A stretch of 59,521 bases of DNA, taken from assembly GCA_028824125.1 (NCBI GenBank), contig JAPPES010000124.1, positions 1 to 59,521 of the forward strand, read 5' to 3'. Within the stretch, counting starts at the first letter, position 1. The number at the start of each line of letters is the position of its first letter. Both the position numbers and the translations under genes were made by a program. The stretch comes from Candidatus Poribacteria bacterium (GTDB lineage Bacteria; Poribacteria; WGA-4E; WGA-3G). The notes beneath the pieces were generated by a model. It was not told where the DNA came from. It saw only the letters and a list, made by a program, of their open reading frames with translations, and did no database searches. This document shows, in pieces, positions 9,051 to 17,292 of this stretch.

Positions 9051-9395
9051 TTAGAAATTTGCGACAGCAGCCTTTTCATCTGGGAAGATTCCAGCGTATT
9101 TTGCAATTGCCATCATACGAAAAGTGCGTTCCTGAGTTGCGGACAACCCACAGAAATTCAACGTGCCGCTCCGTTCTTCAAGCGCTTCTATAATTTCTAT
9201 CAGAATGGAAATACCAATACTGTTAATCAAGGCGGTTTTATCCAAATTGATTACCAGTTGCGTATATCCTTTCTCAATGAGTTTTTGTGCTTCCTTTGAA
9301 AGTTGCTCTCCGAGTGCATCATTTAAGTATCCCGCTGTTTCCAGTATCGCGTATCCTTGTTCAGCACGTATTTGTATATCGAATTTGTTTGCCAA
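9051..9395 (-). CDS. STAS-domain anti-sigma factor antagonist (RsbV/SpoIIAA type)
   Basis: A single STAS domain of 114 residues. Aligning LINSIGISIL to the SpoIIAA/RsbV motif DSxGLG places S59 at the phosphorylated serine, two residues before the conserved glycine. The preceding Asp of the usual motif is Asn here (N58). The C-terminus has the typical GTLNFCGLSATQERTFRMM and ends near the FPDEKAA helix. It lies 39 bases downstream of the RsbW-like gene and 126 bases upstream of the phosphatase gene, so the three form a partner-switching set. Confidence 0.92.
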   Translation of the reverse strand: MANKFDIQIRAEQGYAILETAGYLNDALGEQLSKEAQKLIEKGYTQLVINLDKTALINSIGISILIEIIEALEERSGTLNFCGLSATQERTFRMMAIAKYAGIFPDEKAAVANF

Positions 9396-9434
9396 ACCTT
9401 TACCTCCTCAAGTCAAATAGGTTCGTTTTGAAAC

Positions 9435-9869
9435 TTACGATGCCATTCTTTTTATAAAACTCACAGTCGTTCCGTTTTCACTACTTTCAATATCGAATTC
9501 ATCCATAAGAGTTTTAGTAATCTCTAAACCCCATCCACGCTTTCGCATCTCTGAATGAATTTCTTGACGTCTAGCTATGCTGTTGTGCTGATCTTCTGGA
9601 GTAAAACCGACGCCGTGGTCAGTTATCTTGCATTCCAATTCATCAGCCTTTACTATGTATTTAATAATAACTGTCCGGTCTTCACTTTGGCTATGCTCAA
9701 AGGCATTAATGCAGGTTTCAATGATTGCCAATTGAATTTCTTCAGTCTGTTCCTCGTTAAAGTGATTTAGTTCGGCGAGAACAGAACCAGTTTTGGCTGC
9801 TACAAGTTCCATATCCCGGTCCATCGGGATTGTCAAACAAACTTGATCCTTCAAAACTATATTTTCCAC
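9435..9869 (-). CDS. RsbW-like serine kinase / anti-sigma ATP-binding protein
   Basis: A GHKL-type ATPase of 144 residues. Motifs in order: N box ETCINAFEHS with N55, G1 box DHGVGF (residues 84-89), G2 box RGWGLEI (111-117) and the last strand NGTTVSFI. The family phosphorylates its STAS partner and binds a sigma factor or another output protein. An AAGGAGGCAACTC ribosome site precedes the ATG. The leader and the first 86 codons are duplicated directly upstream (9923-10225), where they give the truncated copy at 9903-10181. Confidence 0.92.
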   Translation of the reverse strand: MENIVLKDQVCLTIPMDRDMELVAAKTGSVLAELNHFNEEQTEEIQLAIIETCINAFEHSQSEDRTVIIKYIVKADELECKITDHGVGFTPEDQHNSIARRQEIHSEMRKRGWGLEITKTLMDEFDIESSENGTTVSFIKRMAS

Positions 9870-10225
9870 GTTGAGTTGCCTCCTTGTTTAGAATAATCCG
9901 ATTCACATGCGTATAATGTCAATTCCCTTGTCCGTAATTCTGAATTCCAATTCATTTGTCCTTATGACGGACTCAATGACTGCCTTTTGATCCGAACTTC
10001 TACTATGTTCAAAGGCGTTAATGCAGAATTCAAGCATCCCTAATTGTATTGCTTCAATCTGTTCATCGTTAAAACTCATTGATTCAGAGATGATAGAAGC
10101 CAATTGAACAGCTGTAAGTTCCACAACTCGGCGCATCGGGATTGTCAAACAAACTTGATTCTTTAAAACTGAATTTCCCATGCTGAGTTACCTCCTTGTT
10201 ATATTAATCCGATTCACATGCGTAT
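9612..10225 (-). repeat. Partial tandem duplication, period about 311 bases
   Basis: Two diverged copies (about 9612-9914 and 9923-10225) each contain a leader and the first 86 codons of an RsbW-like gene. Shared leader phrases include AATCCGATTCACATGCGTAT and the ribosome site CAAGGAGG. The junction lies near 9915-9922, where the upstream gene copy runs into the leader of the downstream copy. Confidence 0.8.
9903..10181 (-). CDS. Truncated tandem copy of the RsbW-like kinase
   Basis: A 92-residue paralogue of the following gene. It keeps the N box (EFCINAFEHS, N55) and the first half of the G1 box (ITDKG), then diverges at once into IDIIRM and stops. The missing part contains the ATP lid, G2 and G3 boxes, so kinase activity is very unlikely. 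The final codons are read from the duplicated leader of the next gene. It could still dimerise with the full-length kinase or titrate partners, because the ribosome site (AAGGAGGTAACTC) and the N-terminal half are well preserved. Otherwise it is a decaying duplicate. Confidence 0.7.
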   Translation of the reverse strand: MGNSVLKNQVCLTIPMRRVVELTAVQLASIISESMSFNDEQIEAIQLGMLEFCINAFEHSRSSDQKAVIESVIRTNELEFRITDKGIDIIRM

Positions 10226-10453
10226 GATATATGATAAAAAATTACTGAGGAATTACTATCTTTTATTACGTATAAAAAGGATACCAAAGTTTGTAAAATA
10301 TTTCAAGGTCTTTTCAATTGTTGCTTTCAAGGTATTCATTCTGTAAAACAATAATATGCTATATATCTTAAATTATTACATATCAAGATTTGATTAATCA
10401 AGATACTTTGATATTTCCCCAAATCTAAGAATGTCAGGTAAATTACTTGAAAA

Positions 10454-10996
10454 CTATGGAATTGGTGTTTTTGTTTCCTCCACAAACCATCGAGCATCTA
10501 CCATCCGCGCATCTGCTTCTGATCGTTCAGGTTGATATTTGGTAAACTTTACCCTATCACAGTTGGCAAGAAATTGCTGGATCCGTTCAACATATAAATC
10601 ACCTATCTGTTCACGTGTCATCTGTTGAAGAAGGCCTGTGGTTGTCAATTCTAATGCTGGAATTCGATAGCGTGCTGCGATGTATTCGCGTATAACATGA
10701 GAAATTCGGGTATGGTAAGTTTCCATATCGCACGAGGCACCATCAAGTGTTTTCAACTGTTCAAGAGCAATCTCATGCGGTGGACGCGTAGCTACTTCTA
10801 TAACTGGAGGAGATACTTCGGTCTGACGACGTTTTCGGAGATATACCCATGCAATTCCAGCAAAAATAGCAAAAATAAATCCGCTAAGAAGTATATAAGG
10901 TAGATAGTTTGATGGTACATCCAGTGGTGGTTTGATGTCACGTAGGCTTCGCGCGTTTGGAGATGTCTGCAAAAGGATTTGAGGGAAAAAGGTCAT
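10454..10996 (-). CDS. DUF4381-like single-span membrane protein
   Basis: A 180-residue protein with the typical lead-in RDIKPPLDVP, one membrane span (LPYILLSGFIFAIFAGIAWV, about residues 32-52), a basic stop-transfer RKRRQ, and a cytosolic helical domain containing YHTRISHVIREYIAARYRIP and an ELTTTGLLQQM helix. These features resemble the DUF4381 proteins encoded between DUF58 and VWA genes in MoxR clusters, which fits the DUF58 and BatA-like genes further along this strand. It begins 4 bases after the ferredoxin gene. A 272-base AT-rich gap with no gene or clear promoter separates it from the truncated kinase gene. Confidence 0.72.
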   Translation of the reverse strand: MTFFPQILLQTSPNARSLRDIKPPLDVPSNYLPYILLSGFIFAIFAGIAWVYLRKRRQTEVSPPVIEVATRPPHEIALEQLKTLDGASCDMETYHTRISHVIREYIAARYRIPALELTTTGLLQQMTREQIGDLYVERIQQFLANCDRVKFTKYQPERSEADARMVDARWFVEETKTPIP

Positions 10997-11000
10997 GATG

Positions 11001-11594
11001 CTATTCTAAAAGTGGTAGCGGCTCAATCACTATAGACTTAGGATCTGTCGGACATGCGTACTGACATACGCCGCACCCTGTACACCCTGAATCGAGGACT
11101 TCTACCATCCCGTCCCGTGAAAATTTAATCGCGTCTTCTCCAATAGGGCAAGTGTCTATGCAGTAGCTGCAATCAACCGATTTTGTGCGGAGGCAGGTTT
11201 CAATATTGAAAACTGCAAGCCCGATCCTGATATCTTCGGCAAAGACAAGTTGTAGCGCACCACTTGGGCATACATGCATGCATGCCAACGAATCGCAAAT
11301 CACACACGGTTGTTCTTCAGGATCAATGTAGGGTGTGTTAATAAGGTTGGAGCCACGGCTCTGTAAAGGATGTATGGCATTTGCGGGGCAATTTCTGACG
11401 CAATTTCCACACCGAAGACATTTTTCGAGGAATTCATCTTCCGGCAAAGCACCCGGCGGGCGCAAAATTATACGGTTCGGTTCATCAAACGGAAACTGAT
11501 CACCTACCTTTTCATCAAGGAATTCGGCGACAGGTTTCATAATTTGATTCAAGGCTTCTTTGAAAAAGTCGCGCCTACCTGTTTCGTCAGACAT
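11001..11594 (-). CDS. Ferredoxin-type protein with four [4Fe-4S] sites (NapG/MauM-like)
   Basis: A 197-residue iron-sulfur protein. Sixteen cysteines fall into four cluster motifs: C59-C62-C65-C69 (CLRCGNCVRNCP), C97-C100-C105-C109, C134-C142-C145-C149 and C171-C174-C177-C181 (CTGCGVCQYACP). The N-terminus has RRDFFKEAL, which resembles a twin-arginine start but lacks a hydrophobic export region, so a cytosolic location is more likely. NapG and MauM proteins with this layout pass electrons from quinol or NADH dehydrogenases to periplasmic reductases. No reductase gene is adjacent, so the partner is unknown. The DUF4381-like gene follows after 4 bases. Confidence 0.88.
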   Translation of the reverse strand: MSDETGRRDFFKEALNQIMKPVAEFLDEKVGDQFPFDEPNRIILRPPGALPEDEFLEKCLRCGNCVRNCPANAIHPLQSRGSNLINTPYIDPEEQPCVICDSLACMHVCPSGALQLVFAEDIRIGLAVFNIETCLRTKSVDCSYCIDTCPIGEDAIKFSRDGMVEVLDSGCTGCGVCQYACPTDPKSIVIEPLPLLE

Positions 11595-11651
11595 TAAAAG
11601 TGCCTTTAAATGGGTTTAGGTAATTGAAAAGCGAACACACATAGCACTCTA

Positions 11652-12329
11652 TCAGTTTTGGCTCAACGGTTCATCAGGCGTTGACTTAACATCCTGATTT
11701 TGGCAATTGCCTTTGGGAATGCGGTAGCAGCACCTATGACTGCCTTGCATCAGATGTTCAACTCGGTATACCTTCGTTCCTAAAGATTGTCTGAAGAGTG
11801 CCAATTCAATCTCACACACGTGTGGATATTCTTGAGCAATCGCAGCAATAGGGCAATTGTGTTCTACTAAAACATAATCGGTATCGTTTTCATCAAAACG
11901 GGCCATATAACCTTCTTCATCACGAATACGGGCAAGTTCTTTGATGCGTTCAACCATGTCTTTACCGTGGAGCCGTTCTTGGTACATCTGCAGTTGTGAT
12001 TTCATACGGCTTCGGAAAACCTTATTGATGAACCCAGGCCCATTGAATTTTGCTACTTCGTTCATCAAACCGACCGCAAAGTTTGCGTAAGTTGTCGGAA
12101 AGAGGCCGTTTGCATCATCAGTTAAACTATAAAGGTGATGTGGGCGTCCCCGGCCATGCTTTTCACTATGATATTCAACTAAGCCTTCCTCTTCAAGAAT
12201 TGTAAGATGTTGTCTAACTCCCATAGCACTGATATGTAATGCTTCTGTCAATTGACTAACGGTCATGTTACTACGCATCTTCAATAACTGAAGGATTCGC
12301 ATTCGCGTTTCACTCATTTCGCAATTCAC
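11652..12329 (-). CDS. SufR-like helix-turn-helix regulator, probable Fe-S sensor
   Basis: A 225-residue transcription factor with an N-terminal winged helix (LLKMRSNMTVSQLTEALHIS, then GVRQHLTILEEEGLVEY) and a C-terminal domain carrying C159, C172, C200, C201 and C209. The C-x12-C spacing between 159 and 172 is that of the SufR family, in which these cysteines hold an iron-sulfur cluster. The third SufR cysteine position is Lys here. A GTG start at 12329 is preferred, since GAGGGAAAG precedes it; an ATG four codons on is possible. A promoter is at 12365-12393. It lies upstream of the ferredoxin gene on the same strand and may regulate it. No suf genes are in the window. Confidence 0.85.
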   Translation of the reverse strand: MNCEMSETRMRILQLLKMRSNMTVSQLTEALHISAMGVRQHLTILEEEGLVEYHSEKHGRGRPHHLYSLTDDANGLFPTTYANFAVGLMNEVAKFNGPGFINKVFRSRMKSQLQMYQERLHGKDMVERIKELARIRDEEGYMARFDENDTDYVLVEHNCPIAAIAQEYPHVCEIELALFRQSLGTKVYRVEHLMQGSHRCCYRIPKGNCQNQDVKSTPDEPLSQN

Positions 12330-12364
12330 GTGACTTTCCCTCTTACAGTTTTGAGTTTGAAAGT

Positions 12365-12393
12365 ATTATAACATATAAAAATTTTGAATTCAA
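12365..12393 (-). promoter_or_regulatory. Sigma70-type promoter for the SufR-like gene
   Basis: TTGAAT (12388-12393), a 17-base spacer and a perfect TATAAT (12365-12370) on the minus strand, 35 bases before the GTG start. Confidence 0.7.
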
Positions 12394-12415
12394 GGTGATA
12401 AGGAAAATATCAATT

Positions 12416-13111
12416 TTACAGCAAAGCATCCGCCAATTCTGTAAAATCGCTTACCGTCACATCAGGTTGAAACTGTGTATCTTCGTAAGGTAAATTGTAG
12501 CGGTTAACGTACGCACCCCGATATCCACACGCCCGCGCCCCCATAATGTCAAATGAATTCGCTGATACCATTAGGCACTCACTAACTTCAAGACCCAGTT
12601 TACCTGCAGCACCGCGATAAACTGCTGGATGCGGCTTAAACGCGCCGACTGATGTAACCGAAATTACATCGTCAAAATCCCACGTGAGTCGTTCTGTAAT
12701 AAGATATTCCAAAAACTCTGGATCCCCGTTGGATAATACTACTAACTGATACCGAGAATGCAGTCGTTCAAGCGCAGGTAAAACTTCTGAAAAAGGAGAT
12801 AGGTGTTGCCATCCTTGCATGAATTCTTCAACCGTACTACTTGAAGCATGAATACCGTTCCGTCTTAACGTGTAGTGCAATGCGCGGCGCACCGTTTCCA
12901 AATAACCGCTATGTCCAAGCATCATTATTGTGTCCTGATACTGCTCAATCCGTTGCCGATAACGCCACTGTTCCCAAAAATCACCTGCAAATATGTTGGA
13001 AGCATCGTGAGCATCTAAAGATTCACGGATGAAAGGCGTGAGGCTACCTCCTAAATCTAAAATTGTGCCGAATAGGTCGAAGGTGAGTGTCTTCGTTTCT
13101 GATAAATTCAT
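12416..13111 (-). CDS. HAD-superfamily hydrolase, haloacid dehalogenase type II-like
   Basis: A 231-residue HAD enzyme. Motif I is FDLFGTILD with the nucleophile Asp. Motif II is VLSNGD. Motif III is the Lys of FKPHPAVYR. Motif IV is the region MVSANSFDIMGARACG, where type II L-2-haloacid dehalogenases have SSNxxD. The cap domain (residues about 16-95) is helical. The product could be a dehalogenase or a phosphatase; sequence alone does not decide. I use the ATG at 13111 with a TTTAGG site rather than the in-frame TTG two codons earlier. It is transcribed towards the SufR-like promoter, and the gap to that gene is short. Confidence 0.85.
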   Translation of the reverse strand: MNLSETKTLTFDLFGTILDLGGSLTPFIRESLDAHDASNIFAGDFWEQWRYRQRIEQYQDTIMMLGHSGYLETVRRALHYTLRRNGIHASSSTVEEFMQGWQHLSPFSEVLPALERLHSRYQLVVLSNGDPEFLEYLITERLTWDFDDVISVTSVGAFKPHPAVYRGAAGKLGLEVSECLMVSANSFDIMGARACGYRGAYVNRYNLPYEDTQFQPDVTVSDFTELADALL

Positions 13112-13262
13112 TTTCAAAACCTAAAGGGTGGGAACAAAACCCATCTATAACTGTCAACTTAAGGTGTCCAAAGCGCGTTTTAACAGTGTAAGTCCAATGC
13201 GCGGATGGAATTCAGCGTTGGTTTGGACCTACTGCAAGATAAGTGATGATTTCATACACGTA

Positions 13263-14315
13263 TCATAAATCTGTTAGAAGTTTTCTGATGTGGTTTCCTG
13301 TATTCCCATCCCACAGATGGATTTCACCCATGCCGGCAGTTACAATAGTCGTTCCATCCGGACTATATAGCACGAAAGGACCGGGCCCTGCATAACTATT
13401 AAGCTGTCCTGTGAGCATTCGGATGTGTTCACCCGTGTCCACATTCCACAGATGGATGGCAAAAACCCCCGCAGTTACGATAGTCTTTCCATCGGGACTG
13501 AACGCCATACTGTGGACAGACCCCATCCTGCTGAGAATGACCTGATTATCTATAAGCGGGCGCAATGCCTTCCCGCTGTCCACATCCCATAAAGTGATAG
13601 TAAAGATAGATTTGCCTGTAGTTTGCATAGCGATAGTCTTTCCGTCCGGACTGAATGCAACGCCTCTGACAAATATTGCATGATTTATATGCGTTCGGAT
13701 ATGTTTTCCTGTGTCCACATCCCATAGACGAATGGTATCCCGAGTTCCAGTAGCGAGCGTTTTCCCATCAGGACTAAACACCATAGTTCTGATCCGCTTC
13801 GTATGTCCGGTGAGAGTGTGTAGGAGTTTGCCTGTGCGCACATCCAACAGATTGATGATACGGTCAACATTGCTTGTTGCGAGCATATTGCTATCAGGAC
13901 TAAATTCGACGCTCGTGAGTCCTGATTTGAAAATGTCTTTGTATATTGGAAGTTGTCCCCCTATGTTTTTATTTAATTGCGTAATGGTATTATGTCTACC
14001 AGCACTTGCAAGCATCGTTCCATCCGGACTAAACGATACACTCCATGCGCTCTCCGGTTGGTCTGCAAGCAAATCTGGTTTCTCAACTGTCTGTGTTTTG
14101 TAGAGTAAAACACCGTTGTTGGAACACGCTACTGCGAGTCGTTTGCCATCTGGTGAATACTTTATGTCTCGGATTCTGATAGAACCTTTTCCGGTGTGTA
14201 CTTTCACATTACTGGGTGCCTCCCCTTGCTGCGGATCTTCTTGAGCGGAAGAGTCAGTTGTGAATGTGAATATGACGATTAGTGTTATCAAAGTTGAAAA
14301 CAGTATGTTTTTCAC
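13263..14315 (-). CDS. Secreted seven-bladed WD40 propeller
   Basis: A 350-residue exported protein. The signal peptide (LFSTLITLIVIFTFTT) ends near SSAQ. Seven repeats of the SPDG type follow (YSPDGKRLAVA, FSPDGTMLASA, FSPDSNMLATS, FSPDGKTLATG, FSPDGKTIAMQ, FSPDGKTIVTA, YSPDGTTIVTA), several ending in LWDVDTGK. Seven units fit one closed beta-propeller. The role is probably protein binding in the periplasm or outside the cell; no catalytic motif is seen. A perfect-spaced promoter lies at 14364-14392. The first gene of the window is a paralogue. Confidence 0.92.
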   Translation of the reverse strand: MKNILFSTLITLIVIFTFTTDSSAQEDPQQGEAPSNVKVHTGKGSIRIRDIKYSPDGKRLAVACSNNGVLLYKTQTVEKPDLLADQPESAWSVSFSPDGTMLASAGRHNTITQLNKNIGGQLPIYKDIFKSGLTSVEFSPDSNMLATSNVDRIINLLDVRTGKLLHTLTGHTKRIRTMVFSPDGKTLATGTRDTIRLWDVDTGKHIRTHINHAIFVRGVAFSPDGKTIAMQTTGKSIFTITLWDVDSGKALRPLIDNQVILSRMGSVHSMAFSPDGKTIVTAGVFAIHLWNVDTGEHIRMLTGQLNSYAGPGPFVLYSPDGTTIVTAGMGEIHLWDGNTGNHIRKLLTDL

Positions 14316-14363
14316 TACTCATTTTCCTTTTGTGTATTGCACATCATTTGTTATTTTATATTG

Positions 14364-14392
14364 ATTTTATTGTATTTTGGGTTTTATGTCAA
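14364..14392 (-). promoter_or_regulatory. Sigma70-type promoter for the WD40 gene
   Basis: TTGACA (14387-14392), 17 bases, TAAAAT (14364-14369) on the minus strand, about 50 bases before the ATG. It lies in the divergent region shared with the membrane gene at 14588. Confidence 0.72.
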
Positions 14393-14587
14393 GCGGACAC
14401 CTCCGAATCCCCAGAGGCATTCTTGTGCCATGTTGTTTTCTTAAGATGAGATTGATATGTTTTATTAGACATGTTATTATGTTAACATAAACTTTTTGGT
14501 TAGTAAGAGACTTTCTACCATAAAATAATGCCGTAGAAAACTTATTCAATTGAATCAGAACCGCATCATTGGTTAATTGGAGCAAAT

Positions 14588-15460
14588 ATGTTAGGACAGA
14601 GCGATGCATCGCTACAAGGCAATAGCGAATCTGCTTTAGGAATGACACCCCTTAAACCGATGGGATTTGGGGAAATACTTGATACCGCATTTAGTCTCTA
14701 TCGGAAACATTTTTCGCTATTTTTGGGCCTTGCCGTATTTTCGGTCTTTGGGGAACTCACAGTACATCTTTTTTTGGATTTTTCTGTTTCTTTCTTTTCT
14801 CGCTATTTTTTATTCGGAATAGGAATGGTCATATTTGCGGTCACTTTTTCCACTATAGGTATAGGTGGAATAGTTATCGGAACAGGGACAGCCTATCTAA
14901 GTGAAGAAATTACAATTCGCTCAGTTTTGCAAAGATCAATTCAGCGGTTTTGGCAATTGTTAGGATGTTTACTTCTTTGGTGGTTAGTTACTGGCGGTTT
15001 GGCACTTACGATCATTGGAATCCCGTTTGCAATCTATTTTGCAGTGCGTTGGGGACTATTTCTCGGACCAGTCATGTTTGAGGATACCAAGGTAAGCAAT
15101 GCCCTGAGACGCAGTAGCGAACTTGTCAAAGAAACATGGTGGCAGATGTTTGGCATGTTACTTGCGCTCCTGTTATTTAGTACACTTATTCACATGATAT
15201 TAGAAATCTCTATCGGATTCATACTAATTTTAACAAACCTTGGTGGTGAAATTGGCTTTATTGATATTCTTGAATGGGGATTACTCTCGGAACCTTTTGA
15301 GAACAGCACACCGTTTTTTTCTGCGATTTTGTTTGCTATACATCTCTGTGTTTATGCGGTTTCATTTCCGATCTGGATCATCGGTATCGCCCTTCTTTAC
15401 TTCAACCAACGTATTCGAAAAGAGGGTTTTGATATTGAAATGCAAGCACGGGACACATAA
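14588..15460 (+). CDS. Multi-span membrane protein, glycerophosphoryl-diester-phosphodiesterase membrane-domain-like
   Basis: A 290-residue integral membrane protein with about six hydrophobic segments, for example LFLGLAVFSVFGELTVHLFL, LLGCLLLWWLVTGGLALTII and HLCVYAVSFPIWIIGIALLY. Two amphipathic lead-ins (GFGEILDTAFSLYRKHF and VSNALRRSSELVKETWW) and the ending LLYFNQRIRKEGFDIE are typical of the membrane domain linked to GlpQ-type enzymes and found alone in many bacteria. No catalytic domain is attached. The function is unknown. A TTGGAG site precedes the ATG. Confidence 0.8.
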   Translation: MLGQSDASLQGNSESALGMTPLKPMGFGEILDTAFSLYRKHFSLFLGLAVFSVFGELTVHLFLDFSVSFFSRYFLFGIGMVIFAVTFSTIGIGGIVIGTGTAYLSEEITIRSVLQRSIQRFWQLLGCLLLWWLVTGGLALTIIGIPFAIYFAVRWGLFLGPVMFEDTKVSNALRRSSELVKETWWQMFGMLLALLLFSTLIHMILEISIGFILILTNLGGEIGFIDILEWGLLSEPFENSTPFFSAILFAIHLCVYAVSFPIWIIGIALLYFNQRIRKEGFDIEMQARDT

Positions 15461-15609
15461 TGTCGTTGAACGTTTTTTGATTTGTAAGTACATTAACAAC
15501 ATACGTTAGACTGTTAGGCATCAAGAATTAAAGGAAATGGATCTGATGTTGTAAACATTTCAGAAAAATAAGGTTAAAATCATAAATTCTAAAATTCAAT
15601 AGGAGAAAA

Positions 15610-16572
15610 ATGAAATCTGTTACATTTCACGGAATTATCGCTGCCAGAAAAGTAGTGTCCCACTTTTTAAAGTCGACACCTTTAACACACTATCCCGAAT
15701 TATCAGAAAAACTCGACTTTCAGGCATATATCAAACATGAAAATCATCTACCGACAGGCAGCTTCAAGGTGCGCGGCGGCATTAATTTCATGTCTAATCT
15801 ACCGACAGAACAGAAAAAACAGGGTGTCGTTACGGCAACGCGCGGCAACCACGGACAATCTATTGCTTATGCTGCAGCACAATTCGGCGTAAAAGCAACT
15901 ATTGTTGTGCCACATGGGAACAACCGAGAGAAAAACAGCGCAATGCAGGCATTTGGCGCGGAACTCATTGAACACGGTAACGATTTTGACGAGGCGCGTG
16001 AATTGTGTGACACACTTCAAGCAGAACGCGGTTTATACTATGTGCACCCATGTATGGAACCAGCACTTATTCATGGTGTAGGCACCTATTCGCTTGAGAT
16101 TTTTGAAAGTCTTCCCAATGTACACACAATTATTGTCCCGATTGGGGGCGGTAGCGGTGTCTGCGGAGCGATTACCGTCGCCAAGGCTATCAATCCAAAT
16201 GTTAAAATCATCGGTGTGCAAGCAGAAAATGCATCTGCAATTTACCGTTCATGGAAAGCGGGGGAACACATAGAGACTGATTCTTGCAGGACAATTGCCG
16301 ATGGTCTCGCAACGCGAGTTCCATTTCCAATTCCGTTCTCCATCATTAAAGACGGTATCCACGACATTGTTACGGTCAGCGAAGAAGAAATAAGATCGGG
16401 TATCCGATCAGCACTGCGATGGACGCATAATTTAGCGGAAGGCGCAGGAGCAGCATCACTCGCAGCTGCATTCAAACTTTCGGATACGTTGGTTAGACAG
16501 AATGTAGTGATGGTGATGAGCGGTGGCAACTTAGATATGGAAACACTCAAAGAAGTATTAACCGATTCTTAA
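15610..16572 (+). CDS. Threonine/serine dehydratase-like PLP enzyme
   Basis: A fold-type II pyridoxal-phosphate enzyme of 320 residues. K53 in PTGSFKVRGG is the cofactor lysine, TRGNHGQSIAYAA binds the substrate carboxylate, and PIGGGSGVCGAI is the glycine-rich phosphate loop. The length matches the catabolic or single-domain threonine dehydratases, with no C-terminal ACT domain. The likely reaction is deamination of L-threonine or L-serine to the 2-oxo acid. Serine racemase is a close alternative. An AGGAG site lies upstream. Its end overlaps the end of the convergent thiamine pyrophosphokinase gene by 4 bases. Confidence 0.88.
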   Translation: MKSVTFHGIIAARKVVSHFLKSTPLTHYPELSEKLDFQAYIKHENHLPTGSFKVRGGINFMSNLPTEQKKQGVVTATRGNHGQSIAYAAAQFGVKATIVVPHGNNREKNSAMQAFGAELIEHGNDFDEARELCDTLQAERGLYYVHPCMEPALIHGVGTYSLEIFESLPNVHTIIVPIGGGSGVCGAITVAKAINPNVKIIGVQAENASAIYRSWKAGEHIETDSCRTIADGLATRVPFPIPFSIIKDGIHDIVTVSEEEIRSGIRSALRWTHNLAEGAGAASLAAAFKLSDTLVRQNVVMVMSGGNLDMETLKEVLTDS

Positions 16573-17291
16573 TCGTGCCAATTGTGAATCACGTAAACAG
16601 GGGCGGAGTTTTCAGTTAATTGAAGTTTCGCCCATTCTGCACCATCAACAAATTCGTTCCGCAGCGCGTTTGTCAAGTCCGGATGGATATGTAACGATGC
16701 TAAGTCCCAACGTAAGTTTTGACTACTTTGGACTACGACATTAGCTTCCTCCGCGATGAGAGAAACACGCTGCAAACCTCTGTTTTTTCTGACTAACCGT
16801 AATCCTGATAACACATAATGGATAGTTTGCAATGGGTCTCGCATTTCAACTTTGTAGTCAACATGCTTATCGTTGACGAGGTAGTGGCCAAAACGCATCA
16901 GTTTCAAATTTCCGAGAAAATGATCCGTTTCATATTCTGCTGGACGTGGTAATCCACCATATAGGACAATATGTCGGCAGTTGCCCGTGTCCACAGCATA
17001 TTTAACGGCTAATTGTCCATCAGTATAATCCTTGTCCGTTTGTCCAACCCATTCATCAACTATCAGTTTCGCTTTTATCCCTGTGTCGTTTACAGAGTCA
17101 AGGTCCCCGATTAGGATATCTGGAATGAAATGTATGTTATTTATTTTATTCAATTCATCAAAAATGTTTATCCCACCATCCGCGCAGATGATAGTAGCAC
17201 CTTTTTTCATTCCTGTCTCAATCTCTTGTTGATAGAAATCGAGATTTCTAAAATCGTAGTAACCGTTGAGAAAGATAAGTGCAGGTTTCAT
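16569..17291 (-). CDS. Thiamine pyrophosphokinase-like protein
   Basis: A 240-residue enzyme expected to transfer pyrophosphate from ATP to thiamine, giving thiamine diphosphate. The family motifs are present: CADGGINIFDEL, PDILIGDLDSV (acidic residues D63 and D65), TDKDYTDGQLA, and GGLPRPAEYETDHFLGNLK, in which the usual GGxxxRxDHxLxN is stretched by several residues. It follows the DUF2156 gene after a single base, so the two are cotranscribed. A thiamine-binding MTH1187-type protein is encoded at the far end of the window. Confidence 0.85.
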   Translation of the reverse strand: MKPALIFLNGYYDFRNLDFYQQEIETGMKKGATIICADGGINIFDELNKINNIHFIPDILIGDLDSVNDTGIKAKLIVDEWVGQTDKDYTDGQLAVKYAVDTGNCRHIVLYGGLPRPAEYETDHFLGNLKLMRFGHYLVNDKHVDYKVEMRDPLQTIHYVLSGLRLVRKNRGLQRVSLIAEEANVVVQSSQNLRWDLASLHIHPDLTNALRNEFVDGAEWAKLQLTENSAPVYVIHNWHD

Positions 17292-17292
17292 T

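Noticed and set aside
9051..9395. Loss of the phosphorylated serine in the STAS protein
   Set aside because: At first the residue before the conserved Gly (I60) looked wrong, but in SpoIIAA and RsbV the phosphoserine is two places before that Gly, which is S59 here.
14367..14648. Minus-strand frame spanning the divergent promoter region
   Set aside because: It covers the WD40 promoter and the start of the membrane gene on the other strand and has no similarity to known proteins.
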